Below are positions 18,172 through 27,931 of a stretch of DNA of 64,000 bases, in pieces. The position numbers and the translations under genes are program-made. Numbering within the stretch: position 1 is the first letter of the stretch; each line of letters starts with the position of its first letter. Where the stretch lies: positions 1 to 64,000 of the forward strand of contig SVRW01000001.1 of assembly GCA_015064625.1 (NCBI GenBank), in the 5' to 3' direction. The notes beneath the pieces were generated by a model. The model searched no databases, was not told where the DNA came from, and saw only the letters and a program-made list of their open reading frames with translations. This stretch comes from Oscillospiraceae bacterium (GTDB taxonomy: Bacteria; Bacillota; Clostridia; Oscillospirales; CAG-382).

Positions 18172-18390
18172 ATGTTTGTTGTAAGAATTATCAATTTTAC
18201 ATTAAGAATTATATTCCTATGTATGATAATTTTCTATTATTTCAAAATACGAAATTTGATAAACAAAGAATCTAATGACAATATTACAACTATTGAATTA
18301 TTGATGAAAAGGCTATCAGTATTAATATTTGGTTTAGCTGTAACAGTTTTATTATCTGCTATTTTGAAAATTGTGGAAGTTATTATTTAA
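18172..18390 (+). CDS. Small two-helix membrane protein
   Basis: A 72-residue protein that I do not recognise. It has two hydrophobic stretches long enough to cross the membrane, about residues 3-24 and 49-70, joined by a polar loop with KIRNLINKESNDN. A weak GTGAG precedes the ATG. It stands 64 bases after the ydjH-like gene and before a terminator, so it could be the last gene of that transcript. Codon use resembles the neighbours. Small membrane proteins often accompany stress systems, but there is no direct evidence of function. Confidence 0.6.
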   Translation: MFVVRIINFTLRIIFLCMIIFYYFKIRNLINKESNDNITTIELLMKRLSVLIFGLAVTVLLSAILKIVEVII

Positions 18391-18463
18391 TCCATATGAT
18401 TAAAACGGATTTTTCCACTATAAAAAAGATTATTTTTAAAATATCATAAAGTTTAAGGAATGG

Positions 18464-18490
18464 ACCAGGGTCAAATAATTTGATCTTGGT
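18464..18490 (+). terminator. Probable terminator after the ydjI-ydjG-ydjH block
   Basis: A 12-13-bp stem, ACCAGGGTCAAAT (18464-18476) against ATTTGATCTTGGT (18478-18490), with two G-U pairs in RNA and the innermost bases opening to form the loop, followed by TTATTTATAT. The U tract is interrupted, so strength is uncertain. Confidence 0.6.
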
Positions 18491-18539
18491 TTATTTATAT
18501 AATTAAATTCAAAAAAGTAAAAATATTTTTCAAAAACTA

Positions 18540-18568
18540 TGGAAATTTCAAGAAAAATATAGTATAAT
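18540..18568 (+). promoter_or_regulatory. Possible promoter of secA
   Basis: TATAAT at 18563-18568 with a weak -35 (TGGAAA, 18540-18545, four of six consensus bases) at 17-nt spacing. A leader of about 125 nt would result. Nothing else is seen in 18491-18659. Confidence 0.45.
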
Positions 18569-18659
18569 ACAATTTGAATACGACTATGATTTTTATATTG
18601 AGTTAAAATATGGTTTATTGTTTCGTGTTTTAATAAAAGATAATCATATGACAGTAAAG

Positions 18660-18700
18660 AAAGGAAATTGAGAAGACTATATTTCTTCTCGTTATGTATT
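18660..18700 (+). promoter_or_regulatory. Hairpin-bridged ribosome binding site of secA (proposed)
   Basis: AAAGGA (18660-18665) lies 35 bases before the ATG that matches SecA N-termini. Between them is a perfect 7-bp hairpin, GAGAAGA (18670-18676) and TCTTCTC (18684-18690), loop CTATATT. Ten bases separate the hairpin from the ATG. Folding the hairpin would cut the effective spacing to about 14 nt. See the matching sites at thrS, glgD and iorA. Confidence 0.45.
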
Positions 18701-21448
18701 ATGGGATTGTTCAGTAAAATGTTTGGTACGTACAGTGACAGACAGGTAAAAAAGGTTGAAAAAATTGCAAACGAAATAGAAAATTTAGCAGATAAATATT
18801 CATCTATGAGTGACGCTGATTTGAAAGCTCAAACCAACGTTTTGAAAGAAAGACTTTCAAAAGGTGAAACTCTCGATGACATTCTTCCAGACGCATTTGC
18901 TGTTGTTCGTGAGGCTTCAACAAGAATATTAGGAAAACGCCATTATCATGTTCAGCTTATTGGCGGTATTATCATTCATCAGGGACGAATTGCAGAAATG
19001 AAAACGGGTGAAGGAAAAACCCTCATGGCAACGCTTCCCGCATATCTTAATGCACTTGCGGGTAAAGGTGTTCATATTGTTACAGTTAACGAATACCTTG
19101 CAAGACGTGACAGTGAATGGATGGGAAATATCTATAAGTTCCTTGGATTGAAAGTTGGACTTGTTGTTCATCAAATGTCATCCGCAGACAAAAGAGAAGC
19201 TTATAATGCAGATATAACTTATGGAACAAACAGCGAATTTGGCTTTGACTACCTTAGAGACAACATGGTTGTTTACAAGAAAAACATGGTTCAACGTGGA
19301 CATAATTTTGCTATCGTTGACGAGGTTGACTCCGTTCTCATAGATGAAGCGAGAACCCCTCTTATTATTTCAGGTCCTTCTGATGACAGCTCTCCTATGT
19401 ACGAAAAGGCTGATGCTTTTGTAAGGGGGTTAAAAGTCCTCAGAATTAAAGAAATTGATGCTAAAGAATCTCAGGAAGAAGTTGAAGAAGATTATATCGT
19501 CGATGAAAAAGCAAGAACTGCTGTTCTTACTACAAACGGCGTAAAAAAGGCTGAAAAATATTTCGGTGTTGATAACCTTGGCGATATTGAAAATAACGAT
19601 ATAATGCATTATATAAACAATGCAATACGTGCTCGCGGTGTAATGAAAAACGAAGTAGATTACATTGTGAAAGACGATCAAGTTCTTATAGTTGATTCCT
19701 TCACGGGAAGAATAATGCATGGCAGACGTTATTCCAACGGACTCCATCAGGCTATTGAAGCAAAAGAAGGCGTTAAAGTTGAAAAAGAAAATAAAACTCA
19801 GGCAACTATTACCTATCAGAACTTTTTCAGACTTTATACAAAGCTTTCAGGAATGACAGGTACAGCTCTTACTGAGGAAAACGAATTCAGAGAAATTTAT
19901 GCTTTGGACGTTGTAGAAATACCAACTAACAAACCAATGATAAGAAAAGACTTGAATGACGTTGTATATACAACAGTAAAAGGTAAATATGCTGCAATAG
20001 TTGAACAAATAAAGGAGTGTCACGAAAAAGGACAGCCCGTTCTTGTTGGTACTGTTTCAATAGATAAATCAGAGCTTTTATCAAAAATTCTTACTAAAAA
20101 TGGAATAAAGCATAACGTTCTTAACGCAAAGTATCATGATAAAGAAGCAGAAATCATAGCTCAAGCAGGTAAATTCGGAGCAGTTACAATCTCTACCAAT
20201 ATGGCAGGTAGAGGTACTGACATTATGCTTGGCGGTAACGCAGAATTTTTGGCAAAGAAAAAGCTTCGTGAAGAAGGCTATGATGAAGCTATGATATACG
20301 AAGCGACGAGCTTCGGTGAAACTGATAATCAATCAATACTGGAAGCAAGAGAAAAATTCAAATCATATAACGATGCTTTCCAAAATGAAATAAGCGCAGA
20401 AGCACAAAAAGTAAGAGATGCAGGTGGATTGTTTATTTTAGGTACTGAACGTCATGAAAGCAGACGTATTGACAATCAGCTCAGAGGACGTGCCGGAAGA
20501 CAGGGAGACCCTGGTGAAAGTAGATTCTTCATTTCTCTTGAAGATGATTTGATGCGCTTGTTTGGCGGAGATCGTTTAACTGGAATTGTTAGCAGACTTA
20601 ATATTCCTGAATCACAAGCTATCGATGCAAAGCTTGTTTCAAATAGCATAGAAACAGCTCAGAAACGTCTTGAAGGAACAAACTTCGAACGCAGAAAACA
20701 CGTACTTGAATATGATGACGTTATGAATCAACAACGTGAAATAATCTACGGTCAAAGAAGAAGTGTTCTTGATGATTCTGATATGACGGAAAAAATCGTG
20801 AACATGATTCATGAAACTATTATTTCTGCGTTAGACGATTTTGCATCTTCTGAAATTCCTGACGAATGGAACTTCGAAGGGCTAAAAGCACATTTCAGAG
20901 GAGTTATTACAACAGATGATGATTTCAATTATTCTTATGATGAACTCAATTCGTTGACTAGAGAAAAACTTGAAAAAGAACTTATTTCACGTGCAGATAA
21001 AAAATTTGAAGAACAAGAAATTCTTTTCACACCAGAGATTTTCAAAGAAGTTCAACGAGCTATACTTCTCAGAGCTGTTGATAAACATTGGGTTGATCAT
21101 ATTGACGAAATGGATGATCTCATATCAGGAATCAACCTTCATGCATTTGCACAGCGTAGTCCTATAAACGAATATAAAATTCAAGGTGCTGATATGTTCG
21201 ATGCTATGATTTCTTCCATAAGAGAAGATACTGTTAGAATGGTTCTTACAGCGAAGCCAGCTCAGCGCGTTGAACGTAAACAGGTTATGAATGCTGCAAA
21301 CGCAGGTTTGAAAGGGCAGGCTCCCGAAAAGAAAACTGTTGTAAAAAAGGTTGTTAAAAAGGCAAGCCCCAATGACCCTTGTCCTTGCGGAAGTGGTAAG
21401 AAATTCAAAAAATGCTGTGGATCAGTTGTTGGGAAAACAGAAGAATAA
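18701..21448 (+). CDS. secA: Preprotein translocase ATPase SecA
   Basis: The motor that pushes unfolded preproteins through SecYEG. From the preferred start the protein has 915 residues. Visible motifs are the Walker A sequence MKTGEGKTL, the DEAD-like VDEVDSVLIDEARTPLI, the preprotein-crosslinking region, SGMTGTA, TNMAGRGTDI, GTERHESRRIDNQLRGRAGR and the C-terminal zinc-binding SEC-C motif CPCGSGKKFKKCC. ATG 18701 gives the family N-terminus MGLFSKMFGTYS. A TTG at 18668 in the same frame would add eleven residues that homologues lack and has only two bases between the SD and the start. The secA start region contains a small hairpin after the SD. Two membrane-protein genes follow closely. Confidence 0.96.
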   Translation: MGLFSKMFGTYSDRQVKKVEKIANEIENLADKYSSMSDADLKAQTNVLKERLSKGETLDDILPDAFAVVREASTRILGKRHYHVQLIGGIIIHQGRIAEMKTGEGKTLMATLPAYLNALAGKGVHIVTVNEYLARRDSEWMGNIYKFLGLKVGLVVHQMSSADKREAYNADITYGTNSEFGFDYLRDNMVVYKKNMVQRGHNFAIVDEVDSVLIDEARTPLIISGPSDDSSPMYEKADAFVRGLKVLRIKEIDAKESQEEVEEDYIVDEKARTAVLTTNGVKKAEKYFGVDNLGDIENNDIMHYINNAIRARGVMKNEVDYIVKDDQVLIVDSFTGRIMHGRRYSNGLHQAIEAKEGVKVEKENKTQATITYQNFFRLYTKLSGMTGTALTEENEFREIYALDVVEIPTNKPMIRKDLNDVVYTTVKGKYAAIVEQIKECHEKGQPVLVGTVSIDKSELLSKILTKNGIKHNVLNAKYHDKEAEIIAQAGKFGAVTISTNMAGRGTDIMLGGNAEFLAKKKLREEGYDEAMIYEATSFGETDNQSILEAREKFKSYNDAFQNEISAEAQKVRDAGGLFILGTERHESRRIDNQLRGRAGRQGDPGESRFFISLEDDLMRLFGGDRLTGIVSRLNIPESQAIDAKLVSNSIETAQKRLEGTNFERRKHVLEYDDVMNQQREIIYGQRRSVLDDSDMTEKIVNMIHETIISALDDFASSEIPDEWNFEGLKAHFRGVITTDDDFNYSYDELNSLTREKLEKELISRADKKFEEQEILFTPEIFKEVQRAILLRAVDKHWVDHIDEMDDLISGINLHAFAQRSPINEYKIQGADMFDAMISSIREDTVRMVLTAKPAQRVERKQVMNAANAGLKGQAPEKKTVVKKVVKKASPNDPCPCGSGKKFKKCCGSVVGKTEE

Positions 21449-21467
21449 TATATAAAGCGGTGTAAAT

Positions 21468-22172
21468 ATGGGATTTGGATTATTGGCTCTTGGGTATATA
21501 TTTTTAAATTTTTATACTACGGGAGCAGATCTTATTGGATATATAATAATGCTTTTTGCATTTTTGAAATTATCAAAAATTGAAAAAGGCTTCAAGAATT
21601 GTATAATAGCCGTTGCTATTTTAATCCCTGTCGGATTTTTCAATCTTCTTGGCTTCGTAGATACTGCGTTCAGCTTAGGTATGCTCAGAAATTACGATTA
21701 CGTTGTTCCAATCGTAAGCACAGAAGCCTCTGACGAACAAATTTCATCTAATGAAATCAATTCTTCGGATTCTTCAGAACAATCCGTCGATGAATCGATG
21801 ATTGAAATTTCTGATGGAAAAGATCAAGCAAGAAAGAAACGCGTTAATGTTATGGAAGGTATTTTCAATGCTTTGTTTATATTCGGTTCTTTATGCTTTC
21901 ATTATTTCTTTTATAAAAGCATACGTAAGCTCTGTATTAACACTCAGTGCGTCAAGCTTGGATATAAAGCAAGCAGAAATATGTATATAAATATTGCGTT
22001 CTTTTCAATTTGGGGATTGTTGACAGCAGGCGGAACGAATATGGCAATTCTTAATATATTGACAATGATGCATTTTGTAATCCTGATTTTCAATTTTATA
22101 TATATTTACAGTTGCTACGCAACTTTTGGTTATGAAGAAAAGTCAGAAAGTAATGAAGATATTGAAGAATAA
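21468..22172 (+). CDS. Multi-pass membrane protein, related to its downstream neighbour
   Basis: A 234-residue protein that I do not recognise. Hydrophobic segments lie at about 1-20, 22-36, 42-65, 130-146 and 172-215, with a serine/acid-rich polar loop (about 83-120, rich in SSDSSEQS) between the second and third groups. The N-terminus has an ADLIGYIIMLFAFLKL motif that also occurs, in changed form, near the start of the next gene, suggesting that the two are distant paralogues. GGTG precedes the ATG, 19 bases after secA. The reading frame overlaps the next gene. A link to protein export is only positional. Confidence 0.7.
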   Translation: MGFGLLALGYIFLNFYTTGADLIGYIIMLFAFLKLSKIEKGFKNCIIAVAILIPVGFFNLLGFVDTAFSLGMLRNYDYVVPIVSTEASDEQISSNEINSSDSSEQSVDESMIEISDGKDQARKKRVNVMEGIFNALFIFGSLCFHYFFYKSIRKLCINTQCVKLGYKASRNMYINIAFFSIWGLLTAGGTNMAILNILTMMHFVILIFNFIYIYSCYATFGYEEKSESNEDIEE

Positions 22173-23424
22173 TAAATCAAAAGATAAATTCAAAATATTT
22201 CGCCCATTTTTCATTATATTTGGATTGCTATTTTTATCCAATCCATTTATAGGTATAGTTGATATTCTTCCGAATTTTATAGGTTATTTCTTCCTTATTT
22301 TTGGTCTTGACGGAATAAAAAGGTTAAATGGTGATATTGAATACGGTGTAAAAAATCTCAAATATTTATGTGGAATTTCAGCATTATTTTTTGTATTGAT
22401 GTTTTACACGTTCAAGATGGATTCTTCATGGATACTAACCTTAACGTTCTCCTATATGGCAATAAATATAATATTCGGTACAATTGCTTGTAATGGAATT
22501 TTAAACGGTATTGATTATTGCACTGATAGACATGGAAGCGACAACTTCCCGTCAGTTTACGAAACAAAGCTCATGACAAAAATATATATATGGGTCAAAG
22601 CGGCGTTGTCTGTAATCCCGCAGTTGTATGCTTTGGTTGAGGTTGAAGCATCTTCGTCCCTTTCCGTTGATATTGATTATGCATCTATACTTGCAACGAA
22701 AAAATATGCTATTGCCGTATGTATTCTTCTGTCAATAGGAATTGCAATTGCTTGGCTGAAATACGTTGTTAATTACACGCTTGCCTTAAAGAAAGATGAA
22801 AAGCTTATGTCTTCTCTTACAAAGGCATATGTAACTGATTTTTCTAAAAACGGAATTCCTATAAATTTCTTTGCTTTGAATTTTGGAAGTGGGTTGATTC
22901 TTATATCTCATATTTTCCTATACGACTTTGTTTTGGACACTGTTCACTTTTTTCCAGAATTCATTTCAGTTCTTATGTCTAGGGTAGGAATTTTTATATT
23001 AAGAAAATATCTGAATTGCAAAGGCTTATCTAAATATGCTATTTTCTCCTTTTTATTTCAAATAGCTATATTTTTTTACAGAAACAAATTTATCGAAAAC
23101 GTTATTTTTGAACTCGGGGATATAACGTTTTTTCACTTAATTATAAGTTCAGTACTTACTTTAGGATATATCATTTTTACGTTTTTATATTTCTCGAAGG
23201 TGCACGAAATAACTTCTGAGTCATATGAAGAAATGTTTGGCTGCAAATCGACTGAAATATATGAATGGGGCGATATATTCCTGTTTATCGCTTTAGCAGC
23301 TGGGGGAGCAAATATAATATGCTCGGTATGGAGACCGTACTTCGTGGCAATTATGATTGTTTCACTCTTTGCGGCAATGTATCACTTTACAAAAATATAC
23401 ACCAGGTTTGAAAATAAATATTAA
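22132..23424 (+). CDS. Large multi-pass membrane protein, paralogue-like to the preceding gene
   Basis: A roughly 430-residue integral membrane protein of unknown function with about ten hydrophobic segments. Its N-terminus, FGLLFLSNPFIGIVDILPNF followed by IGYFFLIFGLDGIKRL, aligns by eye with that of the previous protein. The start is unsettled: TTG 22126, ATG 22132 and ATG 22153 all lie inside the end of the upstream gene and none has a strong ribosome binding site, so translational coupling is likely. No catalytic motif was seen. The C-terminal part has a charged YFSKVHEITSESYEEM segment between helices. asnB follows after 35 bases. Confidence 0.7.
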   Translation: MKKSQKVMKILKNNKSKDKFKIFRPFFIIFGLLFLSNPFIGIVDILPNFIGYFFLIFGLDGIKRLNGDIEYGVKNLKYLCGISALFFVLMFYTFKMDSSWILTLTFSYMAINIIFGTIACNGILNGIDYCTDRHGSDNFPSVYETKLMTKIYIWVKAALSVIPQLYALVEVEASSSLSVDIDYASILATKKYAIAVCILLSIGIAIAWLKYVVNYTLALKKDEKLMSSLTKAYVTDFSKNGIPINFFALNFGSGLILISHIFLYDFVLDTVHFFPEFISVLMSRVGIFILRKYLNCKGLSKYAIFSFLFQIAIFFYRNKFIENVIFELGDITFFHLIISSVLTLGYIIFTFLYFSKVHEITSESYEEMFGCKSTEIYEWGDIFLFIALAAGGANIICSVWRPYFVAIMIVSLFAAMYHFTKIYTRFENKY

Positions 23425-23459
23425 AAACCATGATTACAACGAAAAAGGATCTATAATAT

Positions 23460-25343
23460 ATGTGCGGTTTTGCAGGAATTTTTGAAAAGAACGGGAATGC
23501 TTTGGAATATATTTCCGAGATAGAAAAGATGTCCAACTGTATAAGACACAGAGGACCTGACGATAGCAAGATATACAAGGATGAAAATGCTTTGTTTGCT
23601 TTCAGACGTCTTAGTATCATTGACCTTGATGGCGGAGTACAGCCCTTCATTTCTAAATGCGGAGAATATGCTTCTGTATTCAACGGTGAAATATATAATT
23701 ATCGTGATTTAAAAAAGGAGCTTGAAGATCAAGGAGTATCTTTCTCGACGAACTCTGAAATAGAGGTTATAGTTAATCTGTATATGAGAGAGGGAGCGGA
23801 TTTTGTTTCAAAACTCCGTGGTATGTTTGCTATCCTCATTTACGATAAAAAGAAAAAAACAATATTTGCCGCTCGTGATCCTTTCGGAATAAAACCATTA
23901 TATTACAGAATATTTGACGGTGGAATTAAGTTTTCGAGCGAAATGAAAGCTTTCTTCTTTGACGAGGATTATAAAGGCTTCGACGTTAACAAAGAACGTT
24001 TGCAAAACTATTTTACTTTCCAATACGTTACAGAACCTGATACTATAACGGAAACAATAAAAATTCTTCCTAAAGGCTCTTATATGCTTTTTGATGAAAA
24101 AGCAGAAATTAAAGAATATTATGTACAATCATTTGCTCCTGACGTTAAAACAGCATATGAAACTAAAAGAGCAAAATTGAGAGAAGTGGTTGAAGAAAGC
24201 GTTTCAGCTCATATGTTGAGCGACGTTCCGTTGGGCAGCTTTTTATCTAGCGGAATTGATTCTGCTGTAATAACTGCCGTTGCTTCGAAGCTGCAGCCTG
24301 GAATAAAAGCATTTACGGTTGGATTTAACGTTAAAGGCTATACGGAGTTGGCTGATGCAAAAGATATTTCTTCACATCTTGATATTGACCACGTTTTGCT
24401 TGAATGTAACCTTAATGATTTTCTTAATTCTTATGAACGTGTAATTTATCATCTTGATTCTCCCGTGGCAGATCCTTCTGTAGTTGCAATTTACTTAATC
24501 AGCAAAGAAGCTTCAAGACACGTTAAGGTTGTTCTTTCAGGCGAAGGCTCTGATGAAATGTTTGCAGGTTACAGAATATACGACAGCTCACGTGCAGCTG
24601 ATAAAATAAGTAATTTACCTTGCTTAATCAAATCTCCTTTAAAGCTGATACATTCAATGATGCCAGCAGGTATGAAAGGGAAACAGCTTCTTGAACGTGG
24701 ACTTGTACCTGTTGAAAAACGTTTCGTTGGTAACTCATTTATTTTCACCGAAAAAGAAAAGAAAAAATTCCTTAAAACATTTGATCCAAACGTTTCATTT
24801 ACAGACAGAACAGAAAGTATTTATGCAAAAACAGACGGATATTCTTCAGTTATGAAGATGCAATATTGCGATTTCAATACATGGTTACCCTCAGATATTC
24901 TTGTAAAGGGTGACAGATTAAGTATGGCGAATGCGTTGGAAGTTCGTGTTCCTTTTCTTGATAAAAAGGTTTATGAAGTTGCAAGAGAGCTTTGTGATGG
25001 TGATAAGCTTAATAACAATACTACAAAATATATTCTTCGTGATGCATTCAGAGATATTCTTAATCCTGAAACGATTGTCAGACCTAAACTTGGATATCCA
25101 GTGCCTGTCAGAGTTTGGCTTAAAGATGAGCTTTACGATTGGGCTAGAGAAAAAATAATAAACGAAAGTGTTGAAGAATATATTGATAAAAATGCCGCTT
25201 TGAAGCTATTAGAAGAACACAGAACAGGTAAACGTGATTTGTATCATGAAATATGGTCTATTCTTGTATTCAATACATGGCATAAATTATATATATCCGA
25301 CAAAGATGAAACTATAAGAAAAATCAATTCGGGAGAGTTTTAA
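23460..25343 (+). CDS. asnB: Asparagine synthase (glutamine-hydrolysing)
   Basis: Makes asparagine from aspartate, ATP and glutamine-derived ammonia. The 627-residue protein starts MCGFAGIF, where Cys2 is the glutaminase nucleophile after removal of Met1. The glutaminase domain covers about 1-200 (RHRGPDD and SVFNGEIYNY are present); the synthetase domain has the pyrophosphate loop LSSGIDSAVITA and the LSGEGSDEMFAGY block. AAGGA stands ten bases upstream. The stop codon overlaps the mnmE start by one base (TAATG), so translation is coupled. Length and motifs fit the AsnB family; transfer to a peptide or surface sugar instead of aspartate cannot be excluded. Confidence 0.92.
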   Translation: MCGFAGIFEKNGNALEYISEIEKMSNCIRHRGPDDSKIYKDENALFAFRRLSIIDLDGGVQPFISKCGEYASVFNGEIYNYRDLKKELEDQGVSFSTNSEIEVIVNLYMREGADFVSKLRGMFAILIYDKKKKTIFAARDPFGIKPLYYRIFDGGIKFSSEMKAFFFDEDYKGFDVNKERLQNYFTFQYVTEPDTITETIKILPKGSYMLFDEKAEIKEYYVQSFAPDVKTAYETKRAKLREVVEESVSAHMLSDVPLGSFLSSGIDSAVITAVASKLQPGIKAFTVGFNVKGYTELADAKDISSHLDIDHVLLECNLNDFLNSYERVIYHLDSPVADPSVVAIYLISKEASRHVKVVLSGEGSDEMFAGYRIYDSSRAADKISNLPCLIKSPLKLIHSMMPAGMKGKQLLERGLVPVEKRFVGNSFIFTEKEKKKFLKTFDPNVSFTDRTESIYAKTDGYSSVMKMQYCDFNTWLPSDILVKGDRLSMANALEVRVPFLDKKVYEVARELCDGDKLNNNTTKYILRDAFRDILNPETIVRPKLGYPVPVRVWLKDELYDWAREKIINESVEEYIDKNAALKLLEEHRTGKRDLYHEIWSILVFNTWHKLYISDKDETIRKINSGEF

Positions 25344-26722
25344 TGAACTTAGAAAGAACGGTTGCCGCAGTATCAACGCCTTTTGGAAAAGGCGGAATTG
25401 CAGTTATAAGAATATCAGGTAAAAATGCATATGATATTACGTCAAAGGTATTTTCACCTAAATCGGGAAAAAACCTGAGCGACTATAAAAGTGGCTTTGC
25501 CGTATATGGTAGTTTTTCGGATGAAGAAGGACTATTTGACGATGGATTGGTAACATTTTTTAAAGCTCCTCATTCTTTCACAGGAGAAGATACAGCAGAG
25601 CTTAGCTGCCACGGCGGTATATTGGTAACGAATCGATTGCTGAAGGCTTGTCTTTCTGCAGGGGCAGAATATGCATCCCCTGGAGAATTTACAAAAAGAG
25701 CTTTTATAAACGGTAAAATTTCTCTTTCTCAAGCCGAAGCTGTTGGAGGGATAATTGATGCTGTTACTGACAAACATTTAACTGTCAGTGCAAATCAAAG
25801 CAGAGGTTCTCTATCAAACAAAATTGACAAAATAGCAGATAGTCTTATTTCAATAGCGGCTTCGGTTTATGCGTATATTGATTATCCCGATGAAGATATG
25901 ACAGACGTTTCGGTCGAAGAAATGAAAACGATTCTGATTGATATCAAAAACGAAATCAAAAAACTCATGACTACCTTTAAATACGGCAAGGCTATTTCTG
26001 AAGGTGTTAAAACAGTAATTGTTGGCAGACCTAATATGGGTAAAAGCTCCATAATGAACTTTTTAGCAGGTTTTGACAGAGCTTTGGTTTCAGATATAGC
26101 CGGTACTACGAGGGACGTTGTTACTGAAAAGATAAGATTTGGAGATATTGTTCTCAACGTTGCGGATACTGCTGGACTACATGAAGCTGATGACGTTATT
26201 GAAAAAATGGGCATAGAAAAAAGCCTTGAATATATGAAATCCGCAGAGCTTGTTCTTATTGTGGCAGATGCTACAGAAGGCTTACAAAACGATGACTTGA
26301 AGGTTATTGAACGCGTCAAGGAATATGGAAAAGAAGAATGCTCCGTTTTGATACTAAACAAAACGGATAAAGGCGACGTATCGAATAATATTCCAGATTT
26401 ATTGAATCGTACTTGTTATTTTTCAGCCGTTTCGCCAAAAGAGGAACAAATTACTGAGTTTAAAAAATCCATAAGTGAAATTTGTGGTGAAAACGAAGCA
26501 AGCGAGAATACAGAAATCATTGTGAACGCAAGACAATTTTCTTCACTCAATAAGGCTTTTTCCGCAGTTGAAAATGCAATTTCTTCTCTGGATTCATTTA
26601 CTCAGGACGTTGCAGGTTTTGATATTGAAGAAGCAATTGCGGCATTGAGAGAACTTGAAGGAAGAAAAGTTTCTGAAGCCATTGTTAATGAAATCTTTTC
26701 AAAGTTTTGTGTAGGTAAATAA
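25343..26722 (+). CDS. mnmE: tRNA modification GTPase MnmE (TrmE)
   Basis: With MnmG it installs the cmnm5 group on the wobble uridine of several tRNAs. The 459-residue protein has the N-terminal folate-binding domain (TPFGKGGIAVIRISG), a helical middle domain and an inserted G domain with GRPNMGKSS (G1), DIAGTTRD (G2/K-loop), DTAG (G3) and LNKTD (G4). It ends in FCVGK, whose cysteine is the conserved C-terminal residue of the family (CIGK/CVGK). The ATG overlaps the asnB stop, with GGGAGAG upstream. mnmG is not in the window. Confidence 0.96.
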   Translation: MNLERTVAAVSTPFGKGGIAVIRISGKNAYDITSKVFSPKSGKNLSDYKSGFAVYGSFSDEEGLFDDGLVTFFKAPHSFTGEDTAELSCHGGILVTNRLLKACLSAGAEYASPGEFTKRAFINGKISLSQAEAVGGIIDAVTDKHLTVSANQSRGSLSNKIDKIADSLISIAASVYAYIDYPDEDMTDVSVEEMKTILIDIKNEIKKLMTTFKYGKAISEGVKTVIVGRPNMGKSSIMNFLAGFDRALVSDIAGTTRDVVTEKIRFGDIVLNVADTAGLHEADDVIEKMGIEKSLEYMKSAELVLIVADATEGLQNDDLKVIERVKEYGKEECSVLILNKTDKGDVSNNIPDLLNRTCYFSAVSPKEEQITEFKKSISEICGENEASENTEIIVNARQFSSLNKAFSAVENAISSLDSFTQDVAGFDIEEAIAALRELEGRKVSEAIVNEIFSKFCVGK

Positions 26723-26747
26723 TATTTTTAGTTACGAGGGGTCCATA

Positions 26748-27284
26748 ATGGGATTTTGGGGACATTTGAAAACGATTACAAAACACAGAAATAAAGTTAT
26801 TTTTTATTGTTATAAAACGGGAATTTTCTTTCAAGGATTAAGACATGACCTTTCGAAATATTCACCTGTTGAATTTTTCAGAGGTGTTAGGTATTATCAA
26901 GGAACAAGAAGTCCCAACGAGAAGGAAAGAGAACTTTTTGGATATTCATCCGCATGGCTTCACCATAAAGGACGAAATAAACATCATTTTGAATATTGGG
27001 TTGACGTCAATCCGAAAACAAAGCTTTATGAACCCGTTGAAATGCCTGTAAAATACGTAGCAGAAATGTTTTGTGACAGGGTTGCCGCAAGTAAAATATA
27101 TAAAGGTGAAAATTATACAAATAGTTCTGCACTTGAGTATTTTGAAAACGGAAACGCCGCAAGACAAATGCATCCAAAAACTGCAGAATTGCTCAGAGAA
27201 TGGCTTAAAATGCTTACAGAACAAGGCGAAGATAAAACGTTTAATCATATAAAAAAAGTAGTAAAGGAATCCAAGAAAAAATGA
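26748..27284 (+). CDS. DUF5662-family protein
   Basis: A 178-residue protein that matches my memory of the uncharacterised DUF5662 family. It is rich in conserved-looking histidines and acidic residues: GLRHDLSKYSP (about 30-40), AWLHHKGRNKHHFEYW (about 69-84) and MFCDRVAASKIY (about 105-116). This pattern would suit a metal-binding hydrolase related to HD proteins, but that is inference. No signal peptide or membrane helix. GAGGGG precedes the ATG. Its last four bases overlap the start of the phosphoesterase gene, so the two are probably translated together. Confidence 0.75.
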   Translation: MGFWGHLKTITKHRNKVIFYCYKTGIFFQGLRHDLSKYSPVEFFRGVRYYQGTRSPNEKERELFGYSSAWLHHKGRNKHHFEYWVDVNPKTKLYEPVEMPVKYVAEMFCDRVAASKIYKGENYTNSSALEYFENGNAARQMHPKTAELLREWLKMLTEQGEDKTFNHIKKVVKESKKK

Positions 27285-27823
27285 AAATAATGATTGCTTC
27301 TGATATTCATGGTTCGTTTGCTTGTTGTAAAAAGCTTTTCGAAAGATTCAATGAAAATAAATGTGATATGATGTTACTTCTTGGGGATATTCTTTATCAC
27401 GGTCCAAGGAATGAGCTTCCTATGGAGTACGATTGCAAAAAAGTTGCATCTCTTTTAAATTCATACAAAGAAAAAATAATTTCTGTAAGAGGGAATTGTG
27501 ATGGGGAGGTTGATCAGATGATGCTTGAATTTCCAATACTTTCCGATACAGCTGTTATCAATGCCGATGGCGTCACATTATATGCAACCCACGGTCATAA
27601 GCTGAATCCAAAAGCTCCTTTTCCCGTACCAAAGGGTAACATTGTAGTTTTTGGCCATACTCACATTCCAACAGATATGATGCTGGATGGAATCAGATAT
27701 ATAAATCCTGGTTCTGTTTCCATACCTAAAAATGGAAGCGAGAGGGGATACTCTATTTTTGAAAATGGTATCTTCACGTGGAAAAATCTTGAAGGAATAG
27801 AAATAAAACCCGAATCCAAATAG
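27281..27823 (+). CDS. yfcE: YfcE/MJ0936-type metallophosphoesterase
   Basis: A 180-residue calcineurin-like phosphodiesterase that hydrolyses phosphodiester substrates with a dimetal centre. All five family motifs can be read: SDIHG, LLGDILYHGP, VRGNCDGEVD, THGHKL and GHTHIP, followed by YINPGSVSIPK. The natural substrate of this family is not settled. The ATG lies inside the end of the DUF5662 gene (ATGA overlap). A terminator hairpin follows directly after the stop, making it the end of the asnB-mnmE-DUF5662-yfcE transcript. Confidence 0.9.
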   Translation: MKIMIASDIHGSFACCKKLFERFNENKCDMMLLLGDILYHGPRNELPMEYDCKKVASLLNSYKEKIISVRGNCDGEVDQMMLEFPILSDTAVINADGVTLYATHGHKLNPKAPFPVPKGNIVVFGHTHIPTDMMLDGIRYINPGSVSIPKNGSERGYSIFENGIFTWKNLEGIEIKPESK

Positions 27824-27829
27824 TTATTT

Positions 27830-27862
27830 AGCACAAGTATTTTTTGCTTGTGCTATTTCATT
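27830..27862 (+). terminator. Rho-independent terminator after the yfcE-type gene
   Basis: AGCACAAG (27830-27837) and CTTGTGCT (27847-27854) form a perfect 8-bp stem around a T-rich loop, followed by ATTTCATTT. It separates the phosphoesterase from the thrS promoter. Confidence 0.8.
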
Positions 27863-27931
27863 TATAAAAAAGATTTTTTAAATAATATTGTTGTTCATAT
27901 AGGTAAAATGCAGACTTTTTTTCAAAAAATG

